Shown piece after piece: positions 1-12,855 of a stretch of 64,000 nt of DNA. The notes under the pieces were generated by a model that saw only the letters and a list, made by a program, of their open reading frames with translations, did not search any database and was not told the origin of the DNA. Source of the stretch: Pyrrhoderma lamaoense (taxonomy: Eukaryota; Basidiomycota; Agaricomycetes; Hymenochaetales; Hymenochaetaceae); contig NBAZ01000013.1 in NCBI GenBank assembly GCA_002794735.1, positions 434,001 through 498,000 on the forward strand, read 5' to 3'. Every line of letters begins with the position of its first letter. Position 1 is the first letter of the stretch. A program made the position numbers and the translations under genes.

Positions 1-227
1 TTCTTAAAAAGGTATAGGCTTTATTGTACTACCATAAACGGCAGTCTATTGATCGGACGCGGTCTTTTTTTTCTTAAGCCCAGCCACGCGTCAACAACCC
101 TCAATTCATAAATTTTCAGGTAAATTTCCAGCTGCGGGTCCTTATACATGCTTAGACTAAAGCAGAACTCATTTGTCCAGACCTCACTCATTCTCTCCGG
201 CTTACTTCAGCAAGGGCCCACAAAAAA

Positions 228-235
228 TATAAATA
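228..235 (+). promoter_or_regulatory. TATA-like element upstream of the secreted barrel protein
   Basis: TATAAATA lies 121 bp before the start codon, after a pyrimidine-rich stretch. It is the only strong TATA match close to this gene. Functional use is inferred. Confidence 0.4.
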
Positions 236-355
236 CAAGTAGTCATCTAATATGAACAACTCAGAAATTTGGCTCTCCCCCTCCTTTATATTGGGCTCGA
301 CGCTCTAAACCTTCCTCCTTGTAACTTTACTCGATTCTCATTCACCGTTATCAAT

Positions 356-937
356 ATGTTCCGTGCACTATCAATCTTCTTTGCCTTCTCCTTGGCCGTT
401 CTCAGCGTCACTGCTAACCCGCTCCCGGTGAACGGAACTGACATCGAAAAGAGAACCACCCATACTGGAAGGGTAAGTCATATTCTCTTGCATAGATATT
501 CTAGAAATTGCTTAAGCGCCACTTTATAGGGTACTTGGTACGACCCCGGTCTCGGTGCCTGTGGTTATACTGATTCGGACGATGATGATGTCTTAGCCAT
601 CAGCGTTGACATCTATGGCTCTGGTGGTAACTGCAACCAGGTATATCTATTGTCCCATAAATCATGACCTAGAAATTAACACGTCTCTGTAGTATGTTTA
701 TATTGAGAACACCGCAAATGGAAAGTCTGCATACGGCAAAACTCGTGACTCTTGCGAAAGCTGCAGCTCTGTTGACATCGGTACGCTTCCCTACCTTTTT
801 AATTTTAAGCTTAGTTGACGCTGATATATCATTAACTTATAGACATGTCACCATCTCTCTTCTCTCAAATCGCCGATCTCGACACTGGCGAGATCACCGT
901 CGAGTGGCACTTCATGTCCACTGACTACTCCCCATAA
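356..937 (+). CDS. Small secreted RlpA-like double-psi beta-barrel (barwin/expansin-like) protein
   Basis: Four exons (356-472, 530-640, 693-780, 843-937) with clean GT-AG introns give a 136-residue protein. Residues 1-20 are a hydrophobic signal peptide ending around TANPLP. A KR dipeptide (IEKR, about residue 35) looks like a Kex2-type processing site. The mature part starts GTWYDPGLGACGYTD and ends with the DMSP-LF--I--LDTGEITVEW pattern of fungal RlpA-like double-psi beta-barrel proteins. Cysteines in GACG, GNC and ESCSS could form the usual disulfides. Proteins of this size are secreted by many basidiomycetes, and some bind wall polysaccharide; enzyme activity is not shown. The start is the ATG directly before the signal peptide, with a TATA-like element 121 bp upstream. 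Seen: splice sites, signal, motif. Inferred: extracellular or wall location. Confidence 0.87.
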
Positions 938-3900
938 ACGCCTCGCTACACCAGATCATTCAATGCAAACACTCATTTTCATTTCAATTTGGGTTTTCAA
1001 GCTTCTTTTTTTTAAAATGAAATATGTACATGCCATGTACAAAAACACAACTATAGAATTAAGGGTTTCAAGCAGAATGTAGATCAAAGTATAAAAAAAG
1101 GCTTTGTATTCGTAGTTTCTTATTCTCCCTTTTTAGACTACTTTACAATTCATAAGTTTTCCAGGCTTGTTGTCAGGTACAACGGGCCTTGTCGACTTAA
1201 ATTGTCATTTTAAACGTAATAAATACAATTGTCTTATACTTAATATTTCTTATACTCACACCTAAGGTGATTGTGACTATTAAATGAGGAATCCCAACAA
1301 TGATAACTCAAGTTATTCGAGTTCGTCAACCTACCGGAAAATGAACATAACAGCGTAGCGAAAATGTGCTTACTAATGACAATAATGGTGACGTGTAACA
1401 GTAACGTTTTATACCTCCGTTATGTGTCACGAGAAGACTGATCAAGTAGTATTTACTAATTTGGCAGCCACTTTCGCTTGTATTTCTACATCAATGTTTT
1501 CTTTACCTATAGCGCTTACTAGTTTTCAAACTGGTATCATTCTTATCTTTCTTATCTAATAGCTAACTAAGAGACAAATTCAAGTGACCGCTCTTCAAAT
1601 CGGCTGTAGAAAGATTCAGATTGAGGTAAATGCAGACGCAGTATATCATGAGCCATATTGTCGCAAAACTATATCATATTCGGTAATATAATAATTTCAA
1701 AAACTTGTATATGCCCGAACAGCTTCCTATTCACTATATATATTAGTCTACTTATTAGTCTACTGGTCCAGAAGGGATTTAAATAGGCTAATCATGAACG
1801 TGGCCTCCTTCCTGCTGTGCTATTTCCTATTTGAATTTAACTGAGATCGCAAGACAGATACGCATATCTCTTAAGTGATATTGATTTAGTACGAAATAGC
1901 GGTATGGTCTTGGCTCTGCCGGCGTGCCGATAAAACTAGCTATTAGACTGTGTCCAGTCGGAAAAAAAAATCACACCTGAGTCTTTGCTTGACCTTTACT
2001 GGTCAGAGATCTCGATAGGAGGGCTAGATCATGTCAAATAATATACTAGGATCAAAGTCTAAGGTTAAATTGCATCACACATGGTTTGAGTGGAGATTAG
2101 CAGATCAGGACGACAGATGACAGGCAGGAGAATAATCGCGGGTAAGTGTGGTTTATTTCTACCAATTTAGTGCTATGGGAGATAGAGGGAGCATTAGTTG
2201 CATGGTGGCTGTTTACTTGATCAGATGTTTATACAAGATGTAGTCTTGTGGGTTAGTACAGATACTAAGATAGAGACCGTAATAGTACGTACCTTCAGGT
2301 GCGTCTGGGATCCCATCCCCACAGGTATGCATACAAACAGGGCCTAAAGACTTATTCTCAGAGAACACAACGTCACATTCCATTTCACGCAGAATCGGTT
2401 TACCCTGACAGTGCCTGTTGTCTGTAGTATCTGTTTTCTATCCGCTCCCGGACTACTTCTAATTTCCATGTAATTCTTAGCTAGAACACTTACTCTATCA
2501 AATACTTCGACATGCCAGTACGGTATAACGTATGCGAACCCCAAAATCATGCGATATATCGTGGTACTTAAGAATCTTTCATCCTGTGGGCACTGGGGAC
2601 CGATCGAGCAGAGCAGATTTCCGAGGCTTTATGGAGACATCATGGTGGCAAAGTTTACAGAAGAAGTTGATAAACAGGTAGCCAGGGTCCTTTACACATT
2701 TTTCCACATTCTCAGAATGTTGTTCTCTTGTGTCTGAGAATGAAAAGAGGAAACAGATGCTTAAAATATCATTAAAATCGCATGAATTCATATATCTGCC
2801 CTACTCAGTATCTTCTCCCTTGCTGTAGTTCAAGCTCCGATCAGGCAACCTAACCTCTAAGGGGCACATAAGAATTGGCGTAATCTAGCAGAGCCGCCGG
2901 CCTACGACCTTCAGCTTTCAGAAGACGAACGACGTATTAAATATCACCGATGATGAGGGCTTGAACGATAGTGACAAACATCGCCTCGAGGCGCTTGCGG
3001 ATGTGCGGCATATGCATTCCCGATAGAAGGGAAGGTACTCGTCGTAAGTGAAAAAAGGAAGTCTATCATAAATGAGATTATCGATTGTTTAAGAGGTCCA
3101 TAAGTAGACCTGGATTTTCCGAGAGCTGTGGTGTTTCTGAGTCACTGAAATCCAAGTTCCGAGCCAAACAGTGGCTAACTACTAATAGTAGCTTCCGGGA
3201 TTTACGTGCGGACAAGAGGGGAATCGGGATCGGGTGAGGAAAGAGCTGTAACCAAGATTAGATGGGCAAAGTGTATCAGGGGATACTAGGGTATGAGTAT
3301 GGAAACATCGAGAACTCCCATTCAAATTAAATGTAAGAGGTAATAAGAAGTCCGAAGTTGATTTTGCCATCCTTAGGCTTTTATGAGACACATTCTACTC
3401 CGGATGGGTTGAAGGGGAGAATTAGCCGAGGCATTTCAACAAGTTTGGGGTTCAATCGTAAGAAATTGTATGATGGCAGACTGACATTCTCCTGAACTGT
3501 AATTTTTAGTCTCCGACTACATTAATGTCTGAGTATGTTTTATAAAGGGCCTTACAGAACTCCTTTATTTCTCATTCCCTGTTTCCCCCAAAAAAATCTC
3601 TCTTGAGTCCTCGTCTTCCCTTATCCATCCTGCTAGTCTTTGCATAGGTTTATTGACCCGACACTGTAGCTAAGGATGAGCCTGCAATGCTTGTCCATAA
3701 TACCGTTTTCAATAACGCTTGCTGTAGCTCAGATTAACCCTGGCTACAGAAAAGCAGTTGAGAATGTGTGATAGTTGGCTTACAAAAAAAATCTTCATCG
3801 ATGTGTGTAAGAGTCTGCCTAGTTCGATAGTTAAAGTGCAGGCGCAAGCATCACATTCTTTCATTGTGAGTCGGCCGAACTTTTGTACGTGAACTTAACA

Positions 3901-4633
3901 GCTGACCTTCAAATTTGGAGTCAAATTCCATGGCCGTGACGCATGCCTGAAAACAACGGTAGATAAGTATATTATATTAGTAGGAAGTCTACTCTTTACT
4001 AGTATATCAGAAAGATTGTTCTGATTTCCTGTAGATTCGATCATTGCCATAGAAGAGATTGGAGTCGGATGCTTTTGGGCAGTATCCGCCGCCTGGAGAA
4101 GTTGCCGAGGTGGCCACACCGGCCCTGACTATTCCATAAGAGACGCCTCACTCATTGAGATATCTGGGACTACTAGATCAAGAGGCAAACCTCAGTTCCT
4201 GGGTGAGAGTCTGCTCTCTCTCCTCTGCACGTAAACCAAGGCAAGTTCACCGAGGTTAACACAGGGGTGATCGAGCTCGACCCTTACCCAGAACTGATTC
4301 AGTCTTGGCTAGAGCTCAGTAAAAATCTACTGCTTCCTGCAAACTTGCCTTCTTACTTCTTTTTTGTACGGTGGAAATCATAATCTATCCGCGCTTACAA
4401 GGTCCTCAGCCATCATCATGAGAATTAATGTTCCCTTATTGGAAATAATTCATCTGAACATCTGAACATCCCGATGCCGGCATCATACTATTTAAGCTGT
4501 AAACCTTCGTGAAAGCTAAATTTGACGTCTTTTACACCTCCGATAATACATTGTTATTGCTTGATCTATATCTAATATTAATCCTATATTATACGTTGAA
4601 TTTAATGGGTTTATCTTCTGCTATACTACTAAG
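938..4633. other. Gene-poor 3.7 kb region
   Basis: No reading frame here has convincing codon structure, splice pattern or family resemblance on either strand. It holds AT-rich sequence, a 12-bp direct duplication at 1741-1764, and a short coding-like piece at about 2890-3035. The piece reads acidic, protein-like sequence in two frames separated by a stop and could be a gene relic. The promoter of nothing identifiable starts here, because the flanking genes both end toward it. Confidence 0.5.
1741..1764. repeat. 12-bp perfect tandem duplication
   Basis: TATTAGTCTACT occurs twice in a row. This is a minor direct repeat in non-coding DNA. Confidence 0.8.
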
Positions 4634-6845
4634 CTAGTGAGGTCGTAATAACAGCCTAGCATGTTCTTGGATCAGCTGGAATGCGGAATCTATGTGCCTT
4701 TCCTCGGTTCTTACTGCACCTACTGCGAAACGGATACACAAAACTCCGTTTAGCAGTGTCTTCGTAATAGAGATATCGTTACGTGCATCAAGAATTTCGT
4801 ACAACTTCTGTGTTAACGTATTTTGAACAACAGATTTGTCCGCTATATTATCCTGAGCTCGAACTTGGAAAACTGATAAAGCAAAACTCGGTGAAGTTAC
4901 AAGATAGAGCTCGTTACTTTTTCGGACGAGATTGGCAAAATGTTCATTGAGAGCTATCCCCTGTGAATTAGTACTTTTTGAGTCTGCCAAAGTGTTTGGA
5001 CAATGTATCAATAGTATTCACCTTCCTAATATGTGCTTGGAAACCTTCGACACCAAAACTTCGTAATACAAACCAGACTTTAAGGGATCGGAATCTTCTT
5101 CCTAGACTAAGGTGCCAGTTGCGATAGTCAATAACCGTTCCTTGTTATCACCATTCGGAATTAGGAGGAGGATAAATCAGTACAGAAGTATACCACGTGA
5201 ACGGATAATTCAAACCTTCGTCACCATGCTTTGAACGCAAAAATTCCGGAGTAATATCTAATGCATCTGTTAAGTGTTTGCGGTCTCTAACCCACATGGC
5301 TGAACAATCAAAGTTAACGAGTCCCCACTATACATGAAATATGGATACGATTTTAAGAGTTAAAATGTGCAAGTCATAGCGCAAGGCTGAGCATGAGAAG
5401 TGTAAACACACGAAACATCTACCTTGTGAAAATTCGTACAGAATGAATTGGCGAAGCGATTAATTTCGTCAAGGTGGCATGCGCTCCTTAGTTCCGGGCA
5501 AGCTAGAACGACTCCTGCCCAGGCAGCATCGACATGGATCCACAGGGAAGGGTAAGCTTGGACTTGTCACATGCAAGCAAAGGCAAAGTCAATAATACTC
5601 ATCGGATATGACTTATAAAAACATTGGTATCTCACCAACTTGACAGATTTCCGGCAGGTTATCGATAGCACCGGAAGATGTCGTGCCGATGGTGGCAACT
5701 GAATAAAATTAAAAAGTCCATATCAGCTCTTTTAGCTTCAAACCTTCCTACGGAAGTTTATATGGCCAAGTTCCCGGATTTATGCGGAGTTAGGCTTTTA
5801 ACTGTTGCACTCACTCAAGATGAATGGATGCAAACCAGCTTGTAGGTCTTCCTCTAATGCAGTACGAAGAGTGCTCCCGCGCAGGGAGAAACTATCTTCA
5901 GCAGCCACTTCCAATGCGCGTTCCTGCAGGCCTAAAATGAGAGCAGCCTTCTTCCCGAGTGAATGCGTCTGTGTCGTTGTGTAGATGACTAACTTGCTGG
6001 CGTCAATTTCCGGATGTGTACGAATATAGAGAGAACGAGCAGCAACTATTGCAACCAGCGCAGAATCAGAAGCGGTGGTCTAAATTTGCCTGTGTGTCAG
6101 TCAATTGAATTGAAAAGGTTCATATTGAAGACCAAACTTGGAGGACGCCACCTCCGACCTCTTTTTCGTTATAAAAAGCTTCTCCAAGGCCAAATAGTTT
6201 AGCACCCCAATCCATCACGATAGCCTCGAGTTCAGTACATGCGGGGCTTGCATTCCACTGCGTAAATGGATGCACAAGTTTAGTTCACATTAAAGCGCTA
6301 ATTAATTAGATAGGGCTGACGTTAAACCCCGGGTTGGAAGTACTACTAGAGTACAAGTCAGCAATCATGCCTTCGAAAGTGCTTGCGGTAGGGAAATATG
6401 CAAAGAAGGAAGGATGCTGCCATAGTGTCAAGCCTGGGTCATAAAGATTTCATTAATAGAGACGTGCCAAGTATTAATCAAAAAAATATAGATAACTCAG
6501 AGCTAACCTGGCAATATGTGTTTCTCATAATCCTTTGTTATCTCTTGAAAGTCTTCCCCAAGTTCTGGTACGTGATCTGATGAAAGGATACCAATTAACA
6601 AAGTACGCCTACATTAGTATTTTGAGTGCCACTACTAAACCTGGAAGTAGCTTCCGGAGATATCCAGGCTCTACTTGTGATTCTACATTTCGGTTCTCTA
6701 TGTTTGAGTAAAATTCACAAATTTTATCTATAGCTTGATAGCCTGCTTTGCGGAACCTTCAGAAAGACACGGCAAATCCTTTAGTCTATAGTATTTGAAA
6801 TTCAGAACGGGAAAACATGAATCACTCTTCAATATCCAAAGGCAT
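4634..6845 (-). CDS. Aromatic-L-amino-acid decarboxylase (PLP-dependent, group II)
   Basis: Eleven exons can be read from ATG (6845) to the stop at 4634, giving about 490 residues, the usual family length. The N-terminus is [17 protein letters not shown]. Hallmarks follow in order: [58 protein letters not shown] (the Asp that pairs with the PLP ring), NFHK joined across an intron to [12 protein letters not shown] (the Schiff-base Lys), and [17 protein letters not shown]. The C-terminus has [20 protein letters not shown]. The enzyme would remove CO2 from Tyr, DOPA, Trp or Phe to give amines in the cytosol; the substrate cannot be told from sequence. One donor is GTTTGA and one is GTCAGC, but all phases fit, so the gene looks intact. 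It is transcribed in tandem with the downstream-coordinate Bzz1-like gene. Confidence 0.93.
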
Positions 6846-7119
6846 TTCCTGATAGTCCGCTCCGGGGGACGGGAGTAAGCTATTGGTTTTGCACGTAATC
6901 TTATATTGTAGTCGAGTTAGGGGTAATCTAGACGTGGGAAACCGTGACAATGATGGTAAATCCGCACTTGGTTTTTATTTTCGCCTTATGATCATAATAT
7001 TGATTTCAAAGTACACATAGATTATATAATTCACTAATACTAACTTTAGCTAGAAATTCTCCAGATTTACACTAGTTCAACCTATTTTCAAAAGTATTAA
7101 CTGGTGTGAGTATATAAAT

Positions 7120-10099
7120 TCATATATTACTCACATAGTTACTAGGGAAAATTCCTTTCTTCCCATTAGAAGCGTGCCCTATAGTAAAGGCAGGGGTTAG
7201 AAGATTATAACTATATTCTCAACGCTTACCCCCAAATGAGGTAGATAGGGGATAAGCAACATGGAGAAAGCATTTGCTTACCTTCCCACCAGCCATCTGC
7301 ATAGTTCTGACCTCCTTGAGGTCCTGAAGAGAGTTCATACGTCTGCCCCTGTTCGAGATCAAGCTCGTCCGGTCCACCCGCTTTGTACTCATAGATAGCC
7401 CTCACTTTATAAGTAATCAATCATTAACTCGAACACTCATAACTACCGAGGGCTGAGTTAACTCACCGTACTGTCCGGATCCTCGGAGACTTGGCTTCGT
7501 ATTCATTGGGACTTGAGGAGCGGCACTACCTCTAGGGCTTTCTTCGATCAATTCAATGTATGTCGCAGGGACTAGGCCTTTGTTACCCTGAGAATCAATA
7601 GCTTTGACCCAACCCGAACCATCATCATCTTCCTCTATCTGTATCACCATTCCCTCTGTTACGTGTTATTAGAAGATGTTATTATTGATAAGCATACACA
7701 AAGTACCTGAAACGGCAAGCTCATGTGCTGAAGTTGGGGTAAAACTATATACAACTCTAGCTGAAGGGAGTTTTTCATCTGGAATGGGTTGAGGTCTAGA
7801 AAAGGAAAAGGCACTTGACGTAGTAGCCGTTGATTGTATCGATACTGATAGAAACCGTCATTGAATTGTAGATAAGAAAACCTTATTACGCTCATACCTC
7901 GCGAGTCTGATCTTGTCAAGTCAGAATTAGGAGGAACTTTTGCCACCCGAGATCCTCCACTGCAGTTCGCAGGAACCTGTTTTCATACTTGATTAGCTCT
8001 TGCAGATACACACACAGTGTTGGTTATACCTTCAATTCACACTTCGCATGCACACATAGCCCACATGTCTTACAAGTTTTCCCTTGCTTGCTTAATCCCC
8101 ATATCGATGACTTAAGAATGGCGGTGTTATTTGGTTTGATCGGTAGTCTTCAAAATAAAATCACACCTTACAATAACCACATGTGGTGGGGATGGAGAAG
8201 GATGTAGACTTAAAGGTATGAGGACTTTGATACCCTTCATCACCTATGTTTCCAATAAGCGATGTAATATCATAGAAATTTTAGAACGTACCTCCTAATG
8301 AGTTGCTGATGGTTTCAATTTCGGCTCTCAGAACAGAAGCAGCAAATTCAAGCGACGTCAATTCGTGTTGTACCCCGAGATAATCCTGATTTAAATCCGC
8401 CATTAGAAGTAATTATGTGATCAGCACTCATCGAACGAACATTCATAACGTCGTCTACTGAACCAATACTCCGATTACTCATATAGGTAGTCAAAACATT
8501 GGATAACTTCTCGACGTCCCGATCTGAGAAGTCCAATAAGTTTCAACTAAATTACAAAAAGGTATTTGATACCTACTCTTCACATCAATTTGCCGTTGTA
8601 ATTCTTGAAGCTTCTCGCGACAGCGCGAGAGCTTGTTCTGAAGAAATACTTTTGGTTCTTTCTCAACTACCATGTCTCCTGTATCGTAGTAGCCTGCACA
8701 TGGTTCCCATCCCCAATCACTTGGAACATTGAATAGGCGGATGTTGTATGCAATGAAAAGATCTTGATCAGAGGCTGTATTGACATGACCAAGAGCCTCG
8801 TGTACACTATTCACTCTATTTTGTAGTGATGATAAGTGTCTAGTATGTAAGTCATGCCCCTGCTTTAAAATTCCGATAAGTCCTAGGATCAAGTTCTCCT
8901 GCTGACGTTCTTGAGAGTTGATTAGTCATTAACAGAGAAGGGATTTATGCCATCTTACGCAGATTCTGCAAGAAAGGTAAGATATTATAAATTAAAGGAG
9001 TAAGAATGTCACAAACATCTTCTATCAAAGGTAAGTCTACGGTATAAAACCGGTCTTTAGTTTGGTTTGCTATAGCCGTTGCAATGATGAAAGTACTATA
9101 TTACTTTGATTAGCATATATCATTCATCAAAAGATAGACGGTGTACTTCTTGCTATTTTGCATATCGATCATTTGCGACTCAAGCTGTTTGGCAGCTCGA
9201 CTTGCGTGTTTATCATCTTGTGAACGATCCTGTGATGTGGAATAGTTTAATAACAAGAGCATATATATGTAGATTGATATCGAATACCTGTTTTTTTCGA
9301 TAGGAATCGATTTCCAGGCAGTTATCATCATACTGGATATCAAGTGAATATTTTGCGATGTGAACATATGAGGGAAAGCACGAAAACCTTTTGTTTCATC
9401 TGTTATGACCTCGCATGTTAACTGTGCATCCTCTAGATAAGCTTTACTGCTAACCTTTACTCGCTCATTGTAGATTTTGTCTCTATCCGACAAAAGCTTT
9501 TGATAGAACTGAAACTGTTTATTCTTCATATCCTCATGCTTCTTTTCAAGGGTCCTTGTAGCATCTGCAACTTGAGAAATCAAAACCTCTGATAAAGAAG
9601 AGTGATCCTGTGATGTGCTTTCAAGAGAGCTGATCAACTGGCTATATGCCTTGTCGAATGTACTTTAACCAGATGGACAGAAAAATGTGTTTTCAGGAAC
9701 AGATTTGTGCTACGAAAAGACAAACACACCTCATACGTAGGGTGTCCTCACCCCAGGCTTTGGATGGATCATCTCCGACAACAAGTGACGCAATGCGCTT
9801 GTTTCTTTTGTCTGATGCCCTCTTCGCGAGAGCAGCGAGTTTGGTTGAGTATTCTTTTTCCAAGGCCGCACGATCTTTATAGATTTCCCTGATCTATAGT
9901 AGAATCCATTTCTCAGCTGTATCATCTAAACCGCTCACATGGGTACATACATCACTGAGAAGGCCAAGTTGGGAATCACAGAGCGCGACTATTCGGTCGA
10001 CTTGGTCCTGGTGTTATCAGCTGTTTTTCTAACGTACTAAAGCAAAGCTTAGAAGCTGCATACTGGTAAGGATTGTCCAAAGGACTTTGGAGCGGCCAT
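7120..10099 (-). CDS. BZZ1: Bzz1-like F-BAR / C1 / double SH3 protein
   Basis: The domain order is that of fungal Bzz1, an actin-patch and endocytosis adaptor that bends membranes and recruits the WASP (Las17) machinery. The start MAAPKSFGQSLP is followed after an intron by DQVDRIVALCDSQLGLLSD and IREIYKDRAALEKEY (F-BAR/FCH). The F-BAR coiled-coil continues to the YNIRLFNVPSDWGWEPCAG segment. A C1 zinc domain reads HTFKSTSFSIPTTCGYC through GKTCKTCGLCVHAKCELK. Two SH3 domains then follow: one around ARVVYSFTPTSAHELAVSEG to NKGLVPATYIELI, and one around VRAIYEYKAGG to KKGIFPSNYV, with the stop at 7120. There are more than ten introns; inner ones were only partly checked. The start lies 176 bp from the divergent KRE9/KNH1-like gene, so a shared promoter is likely. 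Confidence 0.92.
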
Positions 10100-10211
10100 G
10101 ATGACGCGGAGAATATGCACGTCAGTAATTGAGCCGACTTCCACTAGCCCTGCGCCTGTTAACCGCGTAAAGCACCCGTGAGAGAATGTTGATCCGGGAA
10201 TTTGGCACGGC

Positions 10212-10218
10212 TATAAGA
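10212..10218 (+). promoter_or_regulatory. TATA-like element of KRE9/KNH1-like gene 1
   Basis: TATAAGA lies 58 bp before the start codon, within the 176-bp gap shared with the divergent Bzz1-like gene. A matching TATAAGA precedes the second paralogue at 20434. Confidence 0.45.
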
Positions 10219-10275
10219 GGGGCAACTGTTACAACTTATCCCCTCTTCAGCGACCATATCTGCTCACAGTCCACC

Positions 10276-11183
10276 ATGGCCTCTGTGTTCTCAGTGCCGT
10301 TGACTGTACTACTCACCGTGATTGCTTTCCTGTCAATAGCGCGAGCACTTCCTTTGGCAGTCGGTGATTTAAGGAGAGATGTCGCGGACCCTCCAGTAAC
10401 AGCTCCGAACGCATCTACTATTTGGGTTATGGGCGAGACTCAAACAGTTGTTTGGTGAGCTTGCTTTTGATTTTATGAGACTATAGAGCCTGATATATCA
10501 TTAGGGATACCACTAATTTACCATCTCAGATCACTAATACGCTTGGTACTATACTTCTGGGCTTTATGAATGATACAACAAGTGGAGAGCATCTGATGAC
10601 TGGTTTGTAAAAAAAAGCACTAATAGCATGATTCCGAGTCTCACCAAGTTATCCCTTAGACAATCCCCTTGCTAAAGGTTCGATATCAGAAGTGGGTCTG
10701 TAAACATTATTGTCCCTGATGTTGAGTCCAGAACGGATTATATCATTGCGCGTGCGTTCTCTTCACCTCAAACCCGTTAGAAAACTACTTACGATAGCAA
10801 TAAAATCATCAGTTCTTGGTGATTCTGGGAATATCTCAGATAAATTCACTATCTTAAATGCATCAGGGACGACATCTGTTACTACTTCTACATCTTCTAT
10901 AACACAGACTTCCGCTGTAACTGCCATCACTGCGAATAGTGGCTCTAGCTCTGAGATTATGATACCTATTAGTGCTACTTCTAGCTCTGCTACTACAGAA
11001 AATCTAAGTATCGGATCCAATGGTGTCCAGTCTTCGACAATGCTGTCAAATTATAGTACAATTTCGGGTACCTCAGCAGCATCTACCACGACCGAAACTA
11101 GCGGTGCAATGTCAAAAGGAGAATCCATAACCTACATTGTCAAGATACTTCCCTCCCTTATGCTAGCAGTTCTCATCCTTTAA
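10276..11183 (+). CDS. KRE9/KNH1-like Ser/Thr-rich GPI-anchored protein 1 (one apparent frameshift)
   Basis: Four exons encode a signal peptide (MASVFSVPLTVLLTVIAFLS), the N-terminal motif PPVTAPNASTIWVMGETQTVVW, then LGTILLGFMND, SVNIIVPDVESRTDYIIA and LLGDSGNISDKFTI. These mark the Ser-Thr-rich GPI-anchored membrane family (KRE9/KNH1 N-terminal-like), which acts at the wall or plasma membrane. A long Ser/Thr tail ends in a hydrophobic segment (VKILPSLMLAVLIL), as expected for a GPI signal. In the third exon, near 10674-10681, the frame breaks between the codons for NPLAKG and the continuation FDIRSGSVNI; one added base restores it. The intact paralogue at 45662 reads HPLAEGFKLG at this place. 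The start is the ATG before the signal peptide; an upstream in-frame ATG at 10186 would put the signal internally and is disfavoured. Confidence 0.82.
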
Positions 11184-11566
11184 GCGCCACCCCATTCTTC
11201 ATGACATTTTGCACATTTATGACGAATTGATTTTGGATGAACGACACGAATTTTGGATCGGTCTCTACTTACGAGAATTTTGGGATATTCATATTGATTT
11301 ATTGACTGCGACACACTTGTATTTGTAGTTTGAGCGCAAATATATATTTGATTCTTTTTCTTTATTACTCCATCAATATTATGCTACTTGATGTGAGTGG
11401 CTTGAGAAGCGGAGGCGATCGGTAAATGCCGATCGCTGTTCAATTACTAAATTGGGGCACGACGCGCCTGCCCGAGTCGTCATCGTACTTAGTCGGTTCC
11501 ACGTTCGACAACAGCCTCTACAACTTAATACTGACAACAACATCAACAACAAGTAGCTCTAGCCGC
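11184..11566. other. Intergenic gap between KRE9/KNH1-like gene 1 and CAF1
   Basis: About 380 bp with an AT-rich first half (3' end of the upstream gene) and a CA-rich leader just before the CAF1 start (repeats of CAACA near 11520-11550). No gene seen. Confidence 0.6.
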
Positions 11567-12855
11567 ATGGCGGCACGAATACGGGATGTATGGGCCTCCA
11601 ATCTTGATGTAGAGATGCGTACCCTCCGTGAAGCCGTTGAACAGTATCCTTTTGTGTCCATGGTAAGTTTGAGCCTTTCATGGTTTTTTGTCTCACTTGT
11701 TGATCTTGCTCCATACACTCGTTCAGGATACTGAGTTTCCAGGTGTCGTGGCAAGGCCGATAGGAGCATGGAGGACGCACTCTGACTATCACTATCAGAC
11801 AATGCGTTGCAATGTCGACCTCCTTAAAATCATTCAAGTCGGGATCACACTCACTGATGAGGAAGGGAATATTCCCGACGACGTGTGCACTTGGCAATTC
11901 AACTTTGCCTTCAACTTGTCTGAGGATATGTACAGCCCAGAATCAATTGATCTGCTACGGGAGTCTGGAATCGATTTCCAACGGCATCTTACGGAAGGGA
12001 TACAGCCCAATGACTTCGCGGAATTGCTAATCACATCAGGTCTTGTTCTCTCTGATGAAGTGACATGGGTATCATTCCATAGGTATTTCTCTATAATGTC
12101 TACTTACGAATTTAGTTTATCTTACGGTTCTTATGTAGTGGCTATGACTTCGGCTATCTCGTGAAGTTACTGTCATGCATCCCTTTACCGAATTCAGAAG
12201 AAGACTTTTTTGACTTATTTTCATTGTGGTTTCCGAATGTTTACGACGTAAAATATATGATGAGGAACTGTAAGGGTCTACGGGGAGGCTTAAAGGATGT
12301 TGCCGAAAAATTAGATGTATGTATCTTATGTGCCCCTAATTAGCTAGTTCTCATTTTCCGCAGGTACCGCGCATAGGATCCGCACATCAAGGCGGATCAG
12401 ACTCGCTCCTCACTGCTCACGTCTATTTCAAGATGCGTGAAAAGCATCGTGATGAGTTACTGCCTGACGACGAATACAATGGTCGGTTGTATGGTCTTGG
12501 TAAGACCGTGCAACTCACAAACGGAGCCTTGGATACACAGACCGCCCATGGTCTTGTATCGTATGGTCGCAGTGCCGTAACAAGCGCAGAACGTGAACGG
12601 ACACCACCTAGAGAGCAGATTTCCGGTGTGAATCCAAACACTCAATCACCTCAGTCGGCTGGTCAAGCTGGTATGAGTTTGGGAAGTGCGGCTGGTATGC
12701 TGAGTGCAACAGGGCCAAGTCCGTTAGGGAACCAAGGCGGGCCAGGGATGGGTGGCGGATTCTCGAATGCTCTTGGGTCACCATATGGTACCATCCCTGT
12801 AAATGTCAATGGTGCTTATCACTTAAGGCAGATTGGGGTAGGCGGAGATCGATGA
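11567..12855 (+). CDS. CAF1: CCR4-NOT deadenylase subunit CAF1/POP2
   Basis: Four exons (11567-11662, 11727-12082, 12139-12316, 12364-12855) give 373 residues. All four acidic catalytic positions of the DEDD 3' exonuclease are visible: Asp and Glu in DTEFPG, Asp in SGYDFGYLVK, and Asp in AHQGGSDSLLT, with the conserved His beside it. DFQRHLTEGI and WFPNVYDVKYMM are also CAF1 signatures. The enzyme shortens mRNA poly(A) tails as part of CCR4-NOT in the cytoplasm. After the nuclease domain a Gly/Ser/Pro/Gln-rich tail of about 100 residues (GMSLGSAAGM, GGPGMGGGFSNAL) is unusual in length but common in fungal orthologues. The start ATG precedes the typical RIRDVWASNLDVEM opening. No frame problems. 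Confidence 0.95.

Noticed and set aside
4634..6845. Aromatic amino-acid decarboxylase first looked frameshifted near 5150-5230 and at about 6310
   Set aside because: Both breaks are explained by introns with unusual but valid donors (GTTTGA after HGDE; GTCAGC after NPGFN), and all phases then fit.
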